Part shown: one piece after another, positions 45,679 through 54,728 of the stretch
Numbering within the stretch: the stretch's first letter is position 1
Layout of the letters: the number at the start of each line of letters is the position of its first letter
Source: an uncultured Desulfuromonas sp.
GTDB taxonomy: Bacteria > Desulfobacterota > Desulfuromonadia > Desulfuromonadales > Desulfuromonadaceae
NCBI RefSeq assembly: GCF_963666745.1
Contig: NZ_OY762961.1
Location: 2,787,274 to 2,851,273, forward strand
Reading direction: 5' to 3'
Length of the DNA: 64,000 bases
The notes under the pieces: model-generated
Told to the model about the DNA's origin: nothing
Databases searched by the model: none
What the model saw: only the letters and a program-made list of their open reading frames with translations
Made by a program: the position numbers and the translations under genes

Positions 45679-45848
45679 ACACCTTCCTTCAATGATCGTT
45701 ACCTCCGCTCTAAAGCATCCCTCTTTTGCCGTCTTTTTCTTTCGAGTCTGTCAGCCGCTCACCTTGACGATGGCTCAAATCCTTTTATAAGTTTCTATAT
45801 GTCATATGCATCCCGGTGATCGTTATTCCATTCAAACAGGAGGGCACG

Positions 45849-46208
45849 ATGAAACTAAAATTTTTGTTCTTACCTCTATTACTGCTCTTTGTCGGCATTT
45901 CTGTGGCGGCTGAGCAGGATATTTCGCCTCAAACCTCTCAAGCCCAAGTGCAGCAACAGCAAATTTACGGCAGCCAGTTGATGACCCAACAGGAAAGAAT
46001 GGATTTCAGAGCTAAAATGCGTGCAGCACAAACAGCAGAAGAGAGAGAGCAGATTCGTGAAGAGCATCATGCGCTCATGCAGCAACGCGCCAAGGAGCAA
46101 GGAGTCACGCTTCCTGAGGAGCCGCCAGTGCAAGGCAAAATGCGTGGCAATGGCATGGGCTACGGTGCTGGCCAGGGAATGGGGATGGGACGCGGTTCAG
46201 GAAAATAA
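45849..46208 (+). CDS. Small secreted Gln/Arg-rich protein
   Basis: 119 aa, not assigned to a named family. Signal peptide (KLKFLFLPLLLLFVGISVA, cleavage near AAE), a charged helical part (RMDFRAKMRAAQTAEERE, then HHALMQQRAKEQG) and a flexible Gly/Met-rich tail (MRGNGMGYGAGQGMGMGRG). Met-rich tails may bind copper, but this is inference. AGGAGG 5 bp before the ATG. A hairpin at 46255-46275 follows. Confidence 0.75.
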   Translation: MKLKFLFLPLLLLFVGISVAAEQDISPQTSQAQVQQQQIYGSQLMTQQERMDFRAKMRAAQTAEEREQIREEHHALMQQRAKEQGVTLPEEPPVQGKMRGNGMGYGAGQGMGMGRGSGK

Positions 46209-46254
46209 CCTAAACTCTTGAAACATCCCATTTGCGAACAACTGCGGTTTCTCT

Positions 46255-46275
46255 ACGCGGGGACTCTCCCCGCGT
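46255..46275 (+). terminator. Hairpin after the small secreted protein gene
   Basis: Perfect stem ACGCGGGG / CCCCGCGT with an ACTCT loop, about 45 bp after the stop codon. No T-run follows, so it could be a weak terminator or a processing hairpin. Confidence 0.5.
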
Positions 46276-46453
46276 GATCACCAGGCAACATCACAAAATG
46301 TCACCTGAGTCATGCCCTAAAAAATTCAGATAATTTTTCCGGGGTTCCGGCATCAGGCACAATAAGGTATTCTAAAGTGAGTTAACCATCTGTTTCTAGA
46401 TTATTTTTCATTTCGACTTGTATCCTTAGTCACCTTTACAAGGAGTTTATCGC

Positions 46454-47701
46454 GTGGCAGTGAGAGTTTCCAAAAACTCAGGTTTTTTTTCAACTGCGGT
46501 AGGAATTGCTTCCACGTACGCGATTGTTTCTCTGGTGTGGATCTATCTCTCTGACAGCTTTTTGCTCGCCGTCGGCATTGACCTTCAGACGTTGTCTAAA
46601 CTACAAACCTGGAAAGGCAGTGCCTTCGTCTCGGTCACGGCCTTTTTACTTTTTATTTTGCTACGCAATGCGATCAGACGCGCTCAGCGTGGTGAAATTT
46701 TGTTCCACAAGGTTGTTGAAACTATTCCCATAGGGATCTGGGTTGTCGATCCAGAAGGTCATGTGGTTGATCACAATTCTGCGGCGCAACAGTTGTTAAC
46801 AGATTTCGGCATCCAAGAATATAAAGACATTCAGGGCTACGCCACAATCCAGGGATGGTGGAGTGACAATGGGCAAGAAGTTCGCCCTGAAGAGTGGGGG
46901 ATTTCCCGCGCCTTAAACACGGGCGAGACATGTCTGGCGGAAAAAATCGATATCAATTGCGCCGATGGCGTCCGACGCACCATTTTGTATTCAGCGCTGC
47001 CTCTAAAGTCAAAGGATGGTGTCAGCACCGGGGCAATGGCTCTGGTCGAGGACGTCACCGAAAAAATGAAAAACAACGAGGTCCTCAAACGTTTCCGCTT
47101 TTCCATTGAGCAGGCCTCTGAAGCTATTTTCTGGATAGACAAAAATGGCCGCTTTCTCTTTGTCAACGATCAGGCCTGCAGATCTCTCGGCTATCGCCAA
47201 CAGGAGCTGGAAGGCATGTATTTATGGGACATTGACCCAGACTTTCCTCCGGAACGTTGGGCTCCCCATTGGCGCAACATGGAAGTCAGTCAAAAAAGAG
47301 TTCTTGAAACAAGTCATCGCCGTAAGGACGGATCGACATTTCCTGTAGAAGTTTCGGCGAGTCAATGCCTGTTCAATGATCAGGTCTATCATGTTGCTTT
47401 TGTCCGCGACATCAGCCTACGCAAAAAATTCCAACAACAACTTGAACACCAGTCCAATCATGATGCTTTAACCGGGCTGGCGAACCGTGTTCTGCTTGAA
47501 GACCGTATTCATCAAGCGATTGTCCATGCTGAACGCTCTGACATCTATGCTGCTGTCTTCCTCCTTGATCTGGATCGCTTCAAGGTAATTAATGACAGTT
47601 TAGGACACAGTCAGGGGGATACTGTGCTCCTTGAGGTTTCACAGCGTCTGTCCACCTGTATCCGCCCCGGTGACACTCTTTCCAGATTGGGGGGGGGATG
47701 A
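46454..47701 (+). CDS. PAS-PAS-GGDEF-EAL protein, N-terminal part (frame broken)
   Basis: 415 codons before a TGA. Two TM helices (about 14-75), a PAS domain (VETIPIGIWVVDPEG), a second PAS (IEQASEAIFWIDKNGRFLFVN), and the GGDEF domain start (HDALTGLANRVLLEDR, then LDLDRFKVIND). The frame ends in LSRLGGG-stop because of a nine-G run at 47689-47697. With one G fewer the reading continues LGGDEF and into the downstream EAL ORF. GTG start behind AAGGAG. It is the first half of one roughly 770-residue c-di-GMP enzyme; also listed as the following fragment. Confidence 0.9.
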   Translation: MAVRVSKNSGFFSTAVGIASTYAIVSLVWIYLSDSFLLAVGIDLQTLSKLQTWKGSAFVSVTAFLLFILLRNAIRRAQRGEILFHKVVETIPIGIWVVDPEGHVVDHNSAAQQLLTDFGIQEYKDIQGYATIQGWWSDNGQEVRPEEWGISRALNTGETCLAEKIDINCADGVRRTILYSALPLKSKDGVSTGAMALVEDVTEKMKNNEVLKRFRFSIEQASEAIFWIDKNGRFLFVNDQACRSLGYRQQELEGMYLWDIDPDFPPERWAPHWRNMEVSQKRVLETSHRRKDGSTFPVEVSASQCLFNDQVYHVAFVRDISLRKKFQQQLEHQSNHDALTGLANRVLLEDRIHQAIVHAERSDIYAAVFLLDLDRFKVINDSLGHSQGDTVLLEVSQRLSTCIRPGDTLSRLGGG

Positions 47702-48755
47702 ATTCGCCATAGTCATGACCGGTGTCAAAAACACCTCGGAAGTTCGGATGATGGCTCAGAAAATTCTCAAGGCTCTGGAACAGCCCTTTCCATTAGGGGA
47801 ACGTGAGCTGTGTATCACCACCAGTATTGGCGCCAGCCTCTACCCTCGCGACGGCAAGCAGGGGGGAGATCTGCTCCGTCACGCCGATGCTGCCATGTAT
47901 CAGGCAAAAAAACAGGGCGGCAGCAGATTTCAGTTTTGCTCTGAGGAACTCGACGCCCGTGCCCATAAAGCCCTTGAGCTGGAAGGCGATCTGCGTCAGG
48001 CCTTGCAGCTAGGCTCTTTTGTTCTTCACTACCAACCCAAGGTTAAGATCGCCACCGGTGAGATCGACGGTTGCGAAGCATTAGTCCGCTGGAGCCATCC
48101 GCACAAAGGGATCATTCCACCCAGTGACTTCATCCCGCTGGCGGAAGAGACCGGGCTGATTATCGACCTGGGATCGTGGGTACTTCGTGAGGCTTGCCGC
48201 CAGTTTAAAGCATGGCAAAGTGCGGGGGTCCCGCCGATCAAGATTGCCGTCAACTTATCAGCCCGTCAGTTTCTTGAAAGTGATTTTGTCGAAAGCATTC
48301 AGGGTATTCTCAAAGAGTTTGATATGGACCCGCGCTGGCTTGAGCTGGAACTGACTGAAAGCATGGTCATGCAGGACCCGGACGGGGCGGTTCAAACGCT
48401 CGCCCGCCTTAAAGAGATTGGCTTCGCCCTCAGCCTCGACGACTTCGGCACCGGCTATTCCAGCCTCAACTATCTGCGCCGCTTCCCGATTGACTGTCTT
48501 AAAATCGACCGCTCGTTTATTCTCGATGTTGCAACGGATACGACGGCGGCTTCGGTAGCGCATAGCGTCATCGGCATTGCCCACAGTCTGGGTATCCAAG
48601 CCATCGCCGAAGGTGTGGAAACCCGCAAGCAATACGAATTTCTCGTCATGTGCGAATGTGATACCATGCAGGGCTACCTGTTCAGTCGTCCCCTGCCTGC
48701 ATCCGAATTGGCAATACGGCTCTCACACCACGCTCCCTTTACGCCACCCAACTGA
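47631..48755 (+). CDS. GGDEF-EAL protein, C-terminal part (frame-shifted continuation)
   Basis: Continuation in the +1 frame. It begins in sense at about 47690 with WGGDEFAIVMTGVK, then an intact EAL domain: EALVRWSHP (E-A-L), ELTESMVMQDP, DDFGTGYSSLNYLRRFP, and AIAEGVETRKQ. All catalytic EAL residues I can recognise are present, so this half would be an active phosphodiesterase if made. The nominal upstream TTG start has no convincing ribosome-binding site. Together with 46454-47701 it is one gene. Confidence 0.88.
   Translation: MRFHSVCPPVSAPVTLFPDWGGDEFAIVMTGVKNTSEVRMMAQKILKALEQPFPLGERELCITTSIGASLYPRDGKQGGDLLRHADAAMYQAKKQGGSRFQFCSEELDARAHKALELEGDLRQALQLGSFVLHYQPKVKIATGEIDGCEALVRWSHPHKGIIPPSDFIPLAEETGLIIDLGSWVLREACRQFKAWQSAGVPPIKIAVNLSARQFLESDFVESIQGILKEFDMDPRWLELELTESMVMQDPDGAVQTLARLKEIGFALSLDDFGTGYSSLNYLRRFPIDCLKIDRSFILDVATDTTAASVAHSVIGIAHSLGIQAIAEGVETRKQYEFLVMCECDTMQGYLFSRPLPASELAIRLSHHAPFTPPN
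47689..47697 (+). repeat. G9 homopolymer at the GGDEF codons
   Basis: Nine consecutive G inside the sequence encoding Leu-Gly-Gly-Asp-Glu-Phe. Eight G would keep the PAS-GGDEF-EAL frame open. Homopolymers of this kind are classic sites for slipped-strand phase variation, but also for sequencing error. Confidence 0.9.
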
Positions 48756-48794
48756 GCGTTGGCCGTAAATGCGATATCCTCTCTGCGGCGACAT

Positions 48795-50204
48795 TTAAAT
48801 GCCGTCTTGCCACACCGCAAGACGTTTGCGCTGAACAACAGCAAACCGGGCGATAATACGCTCAGAACTGTAGTTGCGACTGATCCCCAGTAGATCGTAG
48901 ATGCCGCCGTAGCGCACATCACCTCCGGCCAGAGCACGTCGACGGGCACCTTCCATCAGCATATAGCCATCAAAATGGGTCCAAATCTGCTGTTGTCCCC
49001 AGCCCTTCTCCTGGCCGATACGCAGGTGAAGATCGGCCGGAATGCACACCAGTTTAAACTGGCGCGGGTCCAGGGCCAGTTCTTTCTCAAGAAAGCCATT
49101 ACCGCGCAGGAACAAGGCACGTTCAATCGTCGCCCGATCCAGATGGTTGCGTTGCGGCAACCCCAACGCCTTGAGCAACGCACTGGACGCCAACTCGGCT
49201 CCCGCCTCCGGTTCGGAGAAATCCTCGACCAGGACATCTTCAGCAACCATATGGGGGAGAAAACGCACCCCGGATGAATTGATAAACGGATGCACGGCAA
49301 ACATCTGAATGCGCGCCTTAAGAGCTTCGGGGGTATCGTCATCAAAAGGGATATCCGGAACCTGCAGGACATGCGGTTCGCGATCTTCGACATCCGTAAA
49401 GGTCGGGTGCCAGGCAAAACGGGACAGTGGCGCATATTCCTGGCTGTTTTCGCTCACCCGATGGTGGCTCAGGCCAAATGACGCGGCCCGCTCCAACACC
49501 TGATCAGAGAAGGGGTAGAGAAAATCATCCGGATGCTGATGCTTATCGGCCAGCAGCTGTTCCGAGCTGGGTTGACCGTCATTGCCTTGAGCATCAAGAA
49601 TTTTTGCCGCCAGTTGTTCGAGACGTTCCATATTTCCCGCTTCAAGGGCCTCTTCGGCCTCCTCCTCCAACACCACCTCTGGAACAAACTGCTCCTCTTC
49701 GAGGGCATTATCGCTGATCAACAGCCCTTTAAACACGCCAAGTCGCTGCTGATAGAACGTCTGCCATTGCGGATCGTGTTGACTGAGAAACTGCAGTGTG
49801 CTGATGGTTTTATGGTGAAGTTCCTTGAGATGAGACATGGTCATGCCGACCAACGTATGCATACCCGGAGAAAATGGATCAATATCGACATCAAAGGATT
49901 CATAAATTTTTTCAGCAAACACGACACTGTCACTACGCCGTTGCAACTCATCGCCCATTTTCTTGTCCTGCTCGGTCAACTCTTTGACCATTTTCCAGTC
50001 TTTTTGCAGGATCGCATTGCGAATCTGGTTGGGCAGAGCGGCTTTCTGCAGCTGCATTTTTTTATAGGCATGATAGGCATCCTCGGACATCTCCTGCTGT
50101 AAAAAGAAGCCTGCGCGCTGCCGGTAGAGATCGTGATAAAACGTATCGGCATCGACCAGGTCGATCAAGCGTTCCAAAAGATCATGTCTCTCTTGCTGTG
50201 TCAT
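48795..50204 (-). CDS. Unrecognised 469-residue soluble protein
   Basis: No family recognised. No signal or TM. An N-terminal helical, highly charged region (LLERLIDLVDADTFYHDLYRQ) and a Glu-rich segment (VLEEEAEEALEAGNMERLEQL) are followed by a C-terminal alpha/beta part with FDGYMLMEGARRRALAGGDVRYGG. GGAGG 9 bp before the ATG, codon use like its neighbours. Convergent with the c-di-GMP gene, divergent from the sensor at 50484. Confidence 0.7.
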   Translation of the reverse strand: MTQQERHDLLERLIDLVDADTFYHDLYRQRAGFFLQQEMSEDAYHAYKKMQLQKAALPNQIRNAILQKDWKMVKELTEQDKKMGDELQRRSDSVVFAEKIYESFDVDIDPFSPGMHTLVGMTMSHLKELHHKTISTLQFLSQHDPQWQTFYQQRLGVFKGLLISDNALEEEQFVPEVVLEEEAEEALEAGNMERLEQLAAKILDAQGNDGQPSSEQLLADKHQHPDDFLYPFSDQVLERAASFGLSHHRVSENSQEYAPLSRFAWHPTFTDVEDREPHVLQVPDIPFDDDTPEALKARIQMFAVHPFINSSGVRFLPHMVAEDVLVEDFSEPEAGAELASSALLKALGLPQRNHLDRATIERALFLRGNGFLEKELALDPRQFKLVCIPADLHLRIGQEKGWGQQQIWTHFDGYMLMEGARRRALAGGDVRYGGIYDLLGISRNYSSERIIARFAVVQRKRLAVWQDGI

Positions 50205-50483
50205 AGGATTCTTCCTCCACTTGGCAGTTCGTCGCTGGGAACGATTTTTACATCTTGGTCATGTCGGGGTCTCAGCTTTTTTCTACCTCACCAGCATACG
50301 CGTAAAGTCCAGCGCCGACTATGTTCAAATCCCTTTTTTTAAAGTGATTCTTGTGACGGACCACCCACGACGTTATGACACAGGCAAAAGAAAACCCCTC
50401 AACACCAAAATTGATATTTTGAGTCAAAAAAACACCTTCAGTGGGTCTTGTTGCTCATTTTCAATCCCGTGATAAGATGAAAA

Positions 50484-52961
50484 ATGATTAAATCATTGGA
50501 GGGTTTTGTGACTACGCAACGTCTGTGCGCCTTTCTCATCGTCCTGTTTTTGACAGCCCCGCTCCGCGCACAGGCGGACCACGTGTCCGTGCAACTTCAG
50601 TGGCTCAATCAGTTCCAATTTGCCGGTTATTATGTCGCCAAGGAACGTGGCTTTTATCAACAGTCAGGCCTGGACGTCACAATTAAAGAGTACACACCCG
50701 GCCTCAACGTTGAGGATGAAGTTGTTTCCGGCAGAGCGCAATTTGGCACCGGTAAATCTTCGCTTCTGCTTCAGCGTCTGCAGGGAGTACCCATTGTTAT
50801 TCTGGGAGCCGTGTTTCAGCAGGCACCCGAAATCCTTGTTTCCACCCGAGCGGATATCCGAACTCCTGCCGACCTGGCCGGAAAGAGAATCATGATGACT
50901 CAGGATCAGGCCAGGGCAACCGGCTTGCTGTCGATGCTGATCTCCCAAGGTGTCAACCCTGATCAACTACAGATTCAACCTCATTCCTCCCGATTGCAGG
51001 ACCTGATTGACGGCCAAACGGATGCCATGGCCTGCTACCTGTCCAATGAACCTTATCAGCTCGAAACAGCCGGGATTCCGTTCCAGGTTTTCAATCCCGT
51101 GGATTACGGATTTTCATTTTATGGTGACCTTATTTACACCAGCGAAGAGCAGCTCAAAAACCATCCGCAACACACGCGGGCCTTTTACGCAGCAACCATT
51201 CAAGGCTGGCAATGGGCCTTTGACCACATTGAAGAAACCGCAGATCTGATCCATACGCACTACAACACTCAGAACAAATCACTGGCCAGCCTGATCTATG
51301 AGGGACGTGTTCTCAAGCAACTGGCTTACAGCTCCACGACTCGTCTCGGTGTTCTCCAACGCAGTCGCATTGAGCAAACCATGGAACTTTACCGCCTGCT
51401 GGGCCTGACGAACGGTGACAGCAGCCGACTTGATCATGGCCTCGACCCATTGGGTTTTAACAAAACAGAATTAAAAATAGGTATTCTTGCCCACCGCAAT
51501 GCCACAAAAACACTTCAGCGCTGGACCCCTTTATCTACCTATCTTAACCATGTTCTCGGGGACTTCCATACCACCGTCGTGCCTATTCCTTACGATGAGG
51601 TTGCGGCTGCAATCGCGCATCGACACATTGATTTTATCTTTGTCAATCCGGCACTGTACCTTGAGCTGCAAAACCGTTACGGTCTGTCGCGACTGGCGAC
51701 GCTACTCAATCGCTTTGGAAATGACACAACAGACCAATATGGCAGCGTCCTGTTTTCTTTGAAAAATGTCCCAATTCAACTTGAAGAAAAAATGCTTCTC
51801 AATCGAAAACTCGCCGCTGTGGATCCCACTTCTCTGGGAGGCTGGTTGATCGCCTTGGAGACCCTTCAGGAACATGATGTGAATCTTGAAGGAATGGACA
51901 TCTCTTTTCTGTCCAGCCATGATGCAGTTGTCCAAGCAGTTCAGAGCAAAAAGGCGGATATTGGCATTGTTCGTACGGGCATCCTTGAGCGGATGGCTCA
52001 AGATGGAGCTGCGCAGTTAAGCGATTTCCACATCATCCATGAACAACAGATTGAAGGCTTCCCTTTTCGAGTCAGCACTGTTCTGTATCCCGAATGGTCC
52101 ATGGCCAAACTCAAACATGTTCCAGTTGAAACCGCCAATCAGCTCGCTTCAGCACTCCTTGGTATCTCGCGTAATATCGATGAAAAGACCGATATGCCCC
52201 AGGAGGGATGGACAGTGCCCATTGATTATTCATCGGTCCACAAGCTCCTTAAAACGTTCAATCTGCCGCCATACGAAATCAAACAGCTGCCTCTCAAGCA
52301 AATTATCAAACAGTATTCGGCATGGGTTTACGGCATCATGACCCTTCTGTCGATCCTTGTCCTCCATACCATTTATACCAACCGACTCAACAAACATCTG
52401 GAACAGGAAGTTCGGCGCCGAACACGAGCGCTGCAGGAGGCCAATAATAATCTGGCGACGCTGGCGCGCACCGACCCCCTCACCGGATTGAACAATCGAC
52501 GTTATTTTATGGAATTTGCCCAGCAATATGTATCCTTGGCACAACGCAATGCGACAGAGTTACAATTGCTCTCTCTTGATCTGGATCACTTCAAACAGGT
52601 CAACGATCACTATGGGCATCAGGCCGGTGACGAAATTCTCCGCCGATTTTCAACCACCCTGATTCCACTACTGCGCTCCTCTGACCTTCTGGCTCGCGTC
52701 GGTGGTGAAGAATTTGTCATTTGCCTGCAAAACACCTCCCTCCAGGGGGCTGAAATCTTTGCCGATAAAATTCTGGAATCGGTGCGTGCCATTCGTCACC
52801 AGACCGCCTCGGGTGATGAAATAGCCATTACGGTCAGCATTGGCATTGCCTCGCTGACCGGCGGAGAAAATCTCGAGGACCTGTTACGACGTTCTGATCG
52901 GGCTCTTTATCAAGCCAAGCAAAACGGACGCGACCAGTGCGTCCTCGCCCCTTTCGCTTGA
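50484..52961 (+). CDS. Two-receptor GGDEF sensor (NMT1/THI5 + PhnD + diguanylate cyclase)
   Basis: 825 aa. Signal peptide, an NMT1/THI5-like binding-protein domain (about 30-260: LQWLNQFQFAGYYVAKERG), and a second PhnD-like domain (about 330-580: LKIGILAHRNATKTLQRWTPL, IDFIFVNPALYLEL). Then a TM (about 612-632), a coil and a GGDEF domain (LTGLNNRRYFMEFA, DLDHFKQVNDHYGH, VGGEEFVICL). Likely an active diguanylate cyclase gated by periplasmic ligands. The ATG at 50484 has a poor site; a GTG at 50508 lies 5 bp after GGAGGG and may be the true start. Confidence 0.88.
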   Translation: MIKSLEGFVTTQRLCAFLIVLFLTAPLRAQADHVSVQLQWLNQFQFAGYYVAKERGFYQQSGLDVTIKEYTPGLNVEDEVVSGRAQFGTGKSSLLLQRLQGVPIVILGAVFQQAPEILVSTRADIRTPADLAGKRIMMTQDQARATGLLSMLISQGVNPDQLQIQPHSSRLQDLIDGQTDAMACYLSNEPYQLETAGIPFQVFNPVDYGFSFYGDLIYTSEEQLKNHPQHTRAFYAATIQGWQWAFDHIEETADLIHTHYNTQNKSLASLIYEGRVLKQLAYSSTTRLGVLQRSRIEQTMELYRLLGLTNGDSSRLDHGLDPLGFNKTELKIGILAHRNATKTLQRWTPLSTYLNHVLGDFHTTVVPIPYDEVAAAIAHRHIDFIFVNPALYLELQNRYGLSRLATLLNRFGNDTTDQYGSVLFSLKNVPIQLEEKMLLNRKLAAVDPTSLGGWLIALETLQEHDVNLEGMDISFLSSHDAVVQAVQSKKADIGIVRTGILERMAQDGAAQLSDFHIIHEQQIEGFPFRVSTVLYPEWSMAKLKHVPVETANQLASALLGISRNIDEKTDMPQEGWTVPIDYSSVHKLLKTFNLPPYEIKQLPLKQIIKQYSAWVYGIMTLLSILVLHTIYTNRLNKHLEQEVRRRTRALQEANNNLATLARTDPLTGLNNRRYFMEFAQQYVSLAQRNATELQLLSLDLDHFKQVNDHYGHQAGDEILRRFSTTLIPLLRSSDLLARVGGEEFVICLQNTSLQGAEIFADKILESVRAIRHQTASGDEIAITVSIGIASLTGGENLEDLLRRSDRALYQAKQNGRDQCVLAPFA

Positions 52962-53011
52962 GAGGTCCAGATTCTCCCTCCCTCACACCCGTGATCGGTT
53001 AAAAAATACCC

Positions 53012-53040
53012 TTGACAACATGGCAACAAACAAATATAAC
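53012..53040 (+). promoter_or_regulatory. Sigma-70 promoter of the lysA-like gene
   Basis: TTGACA (53012-53017) and TATAAC (53035-53040) separated by exactly 17 bp. The leader to the start codon at 53210 would be about 160 nt; I could not match it to the lysine riboswitch. Confidence 0.7.
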
Positions 53041-53209
53041 CACATCAGTCATATTTAAATTGCCTGCGGGATTTAGGTATTGCACTCTTCATCGTGTTTT
53101 CTTTAAAATGGGGAGTTTACAATTATCGTAGTTCCGCCTGTTCCAAACGGCTAAGACTGGTTGCAGGCTGCAATTTTACATTTGATGACTTACCAAGGAG
53201 ATCAGTACC

Positions 53210-54475
53210 ATGCCCATGTCCGACGCTTTTAAACAGCGCCTGTTCAAAGCTCTGCCTGAAATTGCCGAGCATTACGGCACCCCGTTCCACATTTACGATG
53301 AAGCGGGCATCCGCGAAACAGGTAAACACCTCAAACAGGTGTTTTCCGGCATCGACGGATTTCGCGAATATTTCGCCGTTAAAGCTCTGCCCAACAAACA
53401 AATCCTCAAACTGATGAAAGAGATGGATTTTGGCTACGACTGCAGTTCAATTCCTGAGCTGATCATGAGTCGCGAGTTGGGAGCAGAGACTGAGGACATC
53501 ATGTTCACCTCCAACAACACCAGCCCGGAGGAGTTTGCCTTCGCTGAGCAGGACGGTGGCTGCATCCTCAATCTGGATGACATCTCCCTGATTGATAAAG
53601 TGCCCAACTTTCCTGAGCTGATCTGTTTCCGCTACAATCCGGGTCCGCGCCGCACCGGCAATATCATCATTGGCAATCCGGTAGAAGCCAAATACGGCAT
53701 TACACACGAACAGGTTGTAGAAGCCTACCAGAAAGCGAAAGACCGTGGCGCAACCCGCTTTGGTCTGCACACGATGGTTGCTTCCAATGAGCTGGATTAC
53801 ACTTACATGGTCGAAACAGCGCGCATGGTGCTGTCTCTGGCCGAGCTGGTCAAAGAAGAGCTGGATATTGAATTTGAATTCGTCAATATCGGTGGCGGCT
53901 TCGGCATTCCGTACCGCCCGGAACAGGCTCCTCTCGATATTGATACTCTGGCCAAAGAAGTTACCGAACTGTTTGCTGCTTTTAAAGCCAAGAACGGCTT
54001 TGTTCCCCGCATGTACATGGAGAGTGGCCGTTTTATGACCGGCCCCCATGGTTGTCTGGTGACGCGCGCCATCAACCACAAGGATACCTACCGTAACTAT
54101 ATCGGTGTGGATTCGTGCATGTCGGCGCTCATGCGCCCAGCACTCTACGAGGCCTATCATCACATTGACGTCCTCGGTAAGGACAATGCTCCCAAGGATA
54201 TGACGTACGATGTCGTCGGCTCTCTGTGCGAAAACAACGATAAATTCGCCGTGCAACGTGAGCTGCCCAAGATCGATGAGGGCGACCTGCTGGTAATTCA
54301 CGATTCCGGCGCCCACGGCCATGCCATGGGTTTTCAATACAACGGCCGACTGCGCCCCCAAGAATTGCTGTTACGTTGCGATGGCAGCGTTGAGCTGATT
54401 CGCCGCGCAGAAACCGTCGATGACTACTTTGCCACCCAGAACTACACACCGGACAGCTTCACCCCCGGTGCCTAA
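53210..54475 (+). CDS. lysA: PLP-dependent diaminopimelate decarboxylase-like enzyme LysA
   Basis: 421 aa fold-III decarboxylase. The PLP lysine is Lys58 in FREYFAVKALPNK, the glycine loop is FVNIGGGFGIPY, and substrate-side residues are in MYMESGRF and VVGSLCENNDKF. The C-terminal HGHAMGFQYNGRLRP is the usual dimer contact. It probably makes lysine from meso-diaminopimelate, but a related arginine/ornithine-type specificity cannot be fully excluded. AAGGAG is 9 bp before the ATG. Followed by a strong terminator at 54487. Confidence 0.82.
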   Translation: MPMSDAFKQRLFKALPEIAEHYGTPFHIYDEAGIRETGKHLKQVFSGIDGFREYFAVKALPNKQILKLMKEMDFGYDCSSIPELIMSRELGAETEDIMFTSNNTSPEEFAFAEQDGGCILNLDDISLIDKVPNFPELICFRYNPGPRRTGNIIIGNPVEAKYGITHEQVVEAYQKAKDRGATRFGLHTMVASNELDYTYMVETARMVLSLAELVKEELDIEFEFVNIGGGFGIPYRPEQAPLDIDTLAKEVTELFAAFKAKNGFVPRMYMESGRFMTGPHGCLVTRAINHKDTYRNYIGVDSCMSALMRPALYEAYHHIDVLGKDNAPKDMTYDVVGSLCENNDKFAVQRELPKIDEGDLLVIHDSGAHGHAMGFQYNGRLRPQELLLRCDGSVELIRRAETVDDYFATQNYTPDSFTPGA

Positions 54476-54486
54476 ATGTTCAAATC

Positions 54487-54522
54487 AGGCGGATGTCACC
54501 ACCGACATCCGCCTCTTTTCTT
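54487..54522 (+). terminator. Rho-independent terminator after lysA
   Basis: Stem AGGCGGATGTC / GACATCCGCCT (11 bp) with ACCACC loop, directly followed by CTTTTCTT. About 12 bp after the stop codon. Confidence 0.9.
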
Positions 54523-54539
54523 GGCAGGAGTGTCATCCC

Positions 54540-54695
54540 ATGACGACTTATGAAGTGCACTATCAAAAAGGCAAAGATTACGGCGAAACTCTCATAGAGG
54601 CCGAATACCCACAACAGGCACAGTTGAAATTTCTCGAACAACAACAGGATCCGGAAATTATCGTGCTGTGCGTTATACGACACGATATCGAATAA
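54540..54695 (+). CDS. Small hypothetical protein (51 aa)
   Basis: MTTYEVHYQKGKDYGETLIEA start, then PQQAQLKFLEQQQDPEIIVL. Looks like a single small alpha/beta domain. AGGAG 9 bp before the ATG and coding-like composition support a real gene. Not recognised. Between lysA and a membrane protein gene; a hairpin at 54698-54717 follows. Confidence 0.6.
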   Translation: MTTYEVHYQKGKDYGETLIEAEYPQQAQLKFLEQQQDPEIIVLCVIRHDIE

Positions 54696-54697
54696 CA

Positions 54698-54717
54698 CGA
54701 CGGGGTCTCTCCCGTCG
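54698..54717 (+). terminator. Small hairpin ahead of the membrane protein
   Basis: Stem CGACGGG / CCCGTCG with GTCTCT loop, ending just where the GGAGGAG ribosome-binding site of the next gene begins. It may terminate the small gene or influence translation of the next one. Confidence 0.45.
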
Positions 54718-54728
54718 GAGGAGATCTT

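Noticed and set aside
50310-50335. A GTTCAAATCCC stretch resembling a tRNA T-loop
   Set aside because: No matching acceptor, D or anticodon stems around it; followed by a T-run in an intergenic region.
50406-50421. Small dyad CAAAAT-TGAT-ATTTTG before the GGDEF sensor
   Set aside because: Short, AT-rich and without a nearby regulator; could be chance.
53041-53209. Possible lysine riboswitch in the long leader of the lysA-like gene
   Set aside because: I could not align the leader to the conserved lysine-riboswitch core, so only a promoter is reported.
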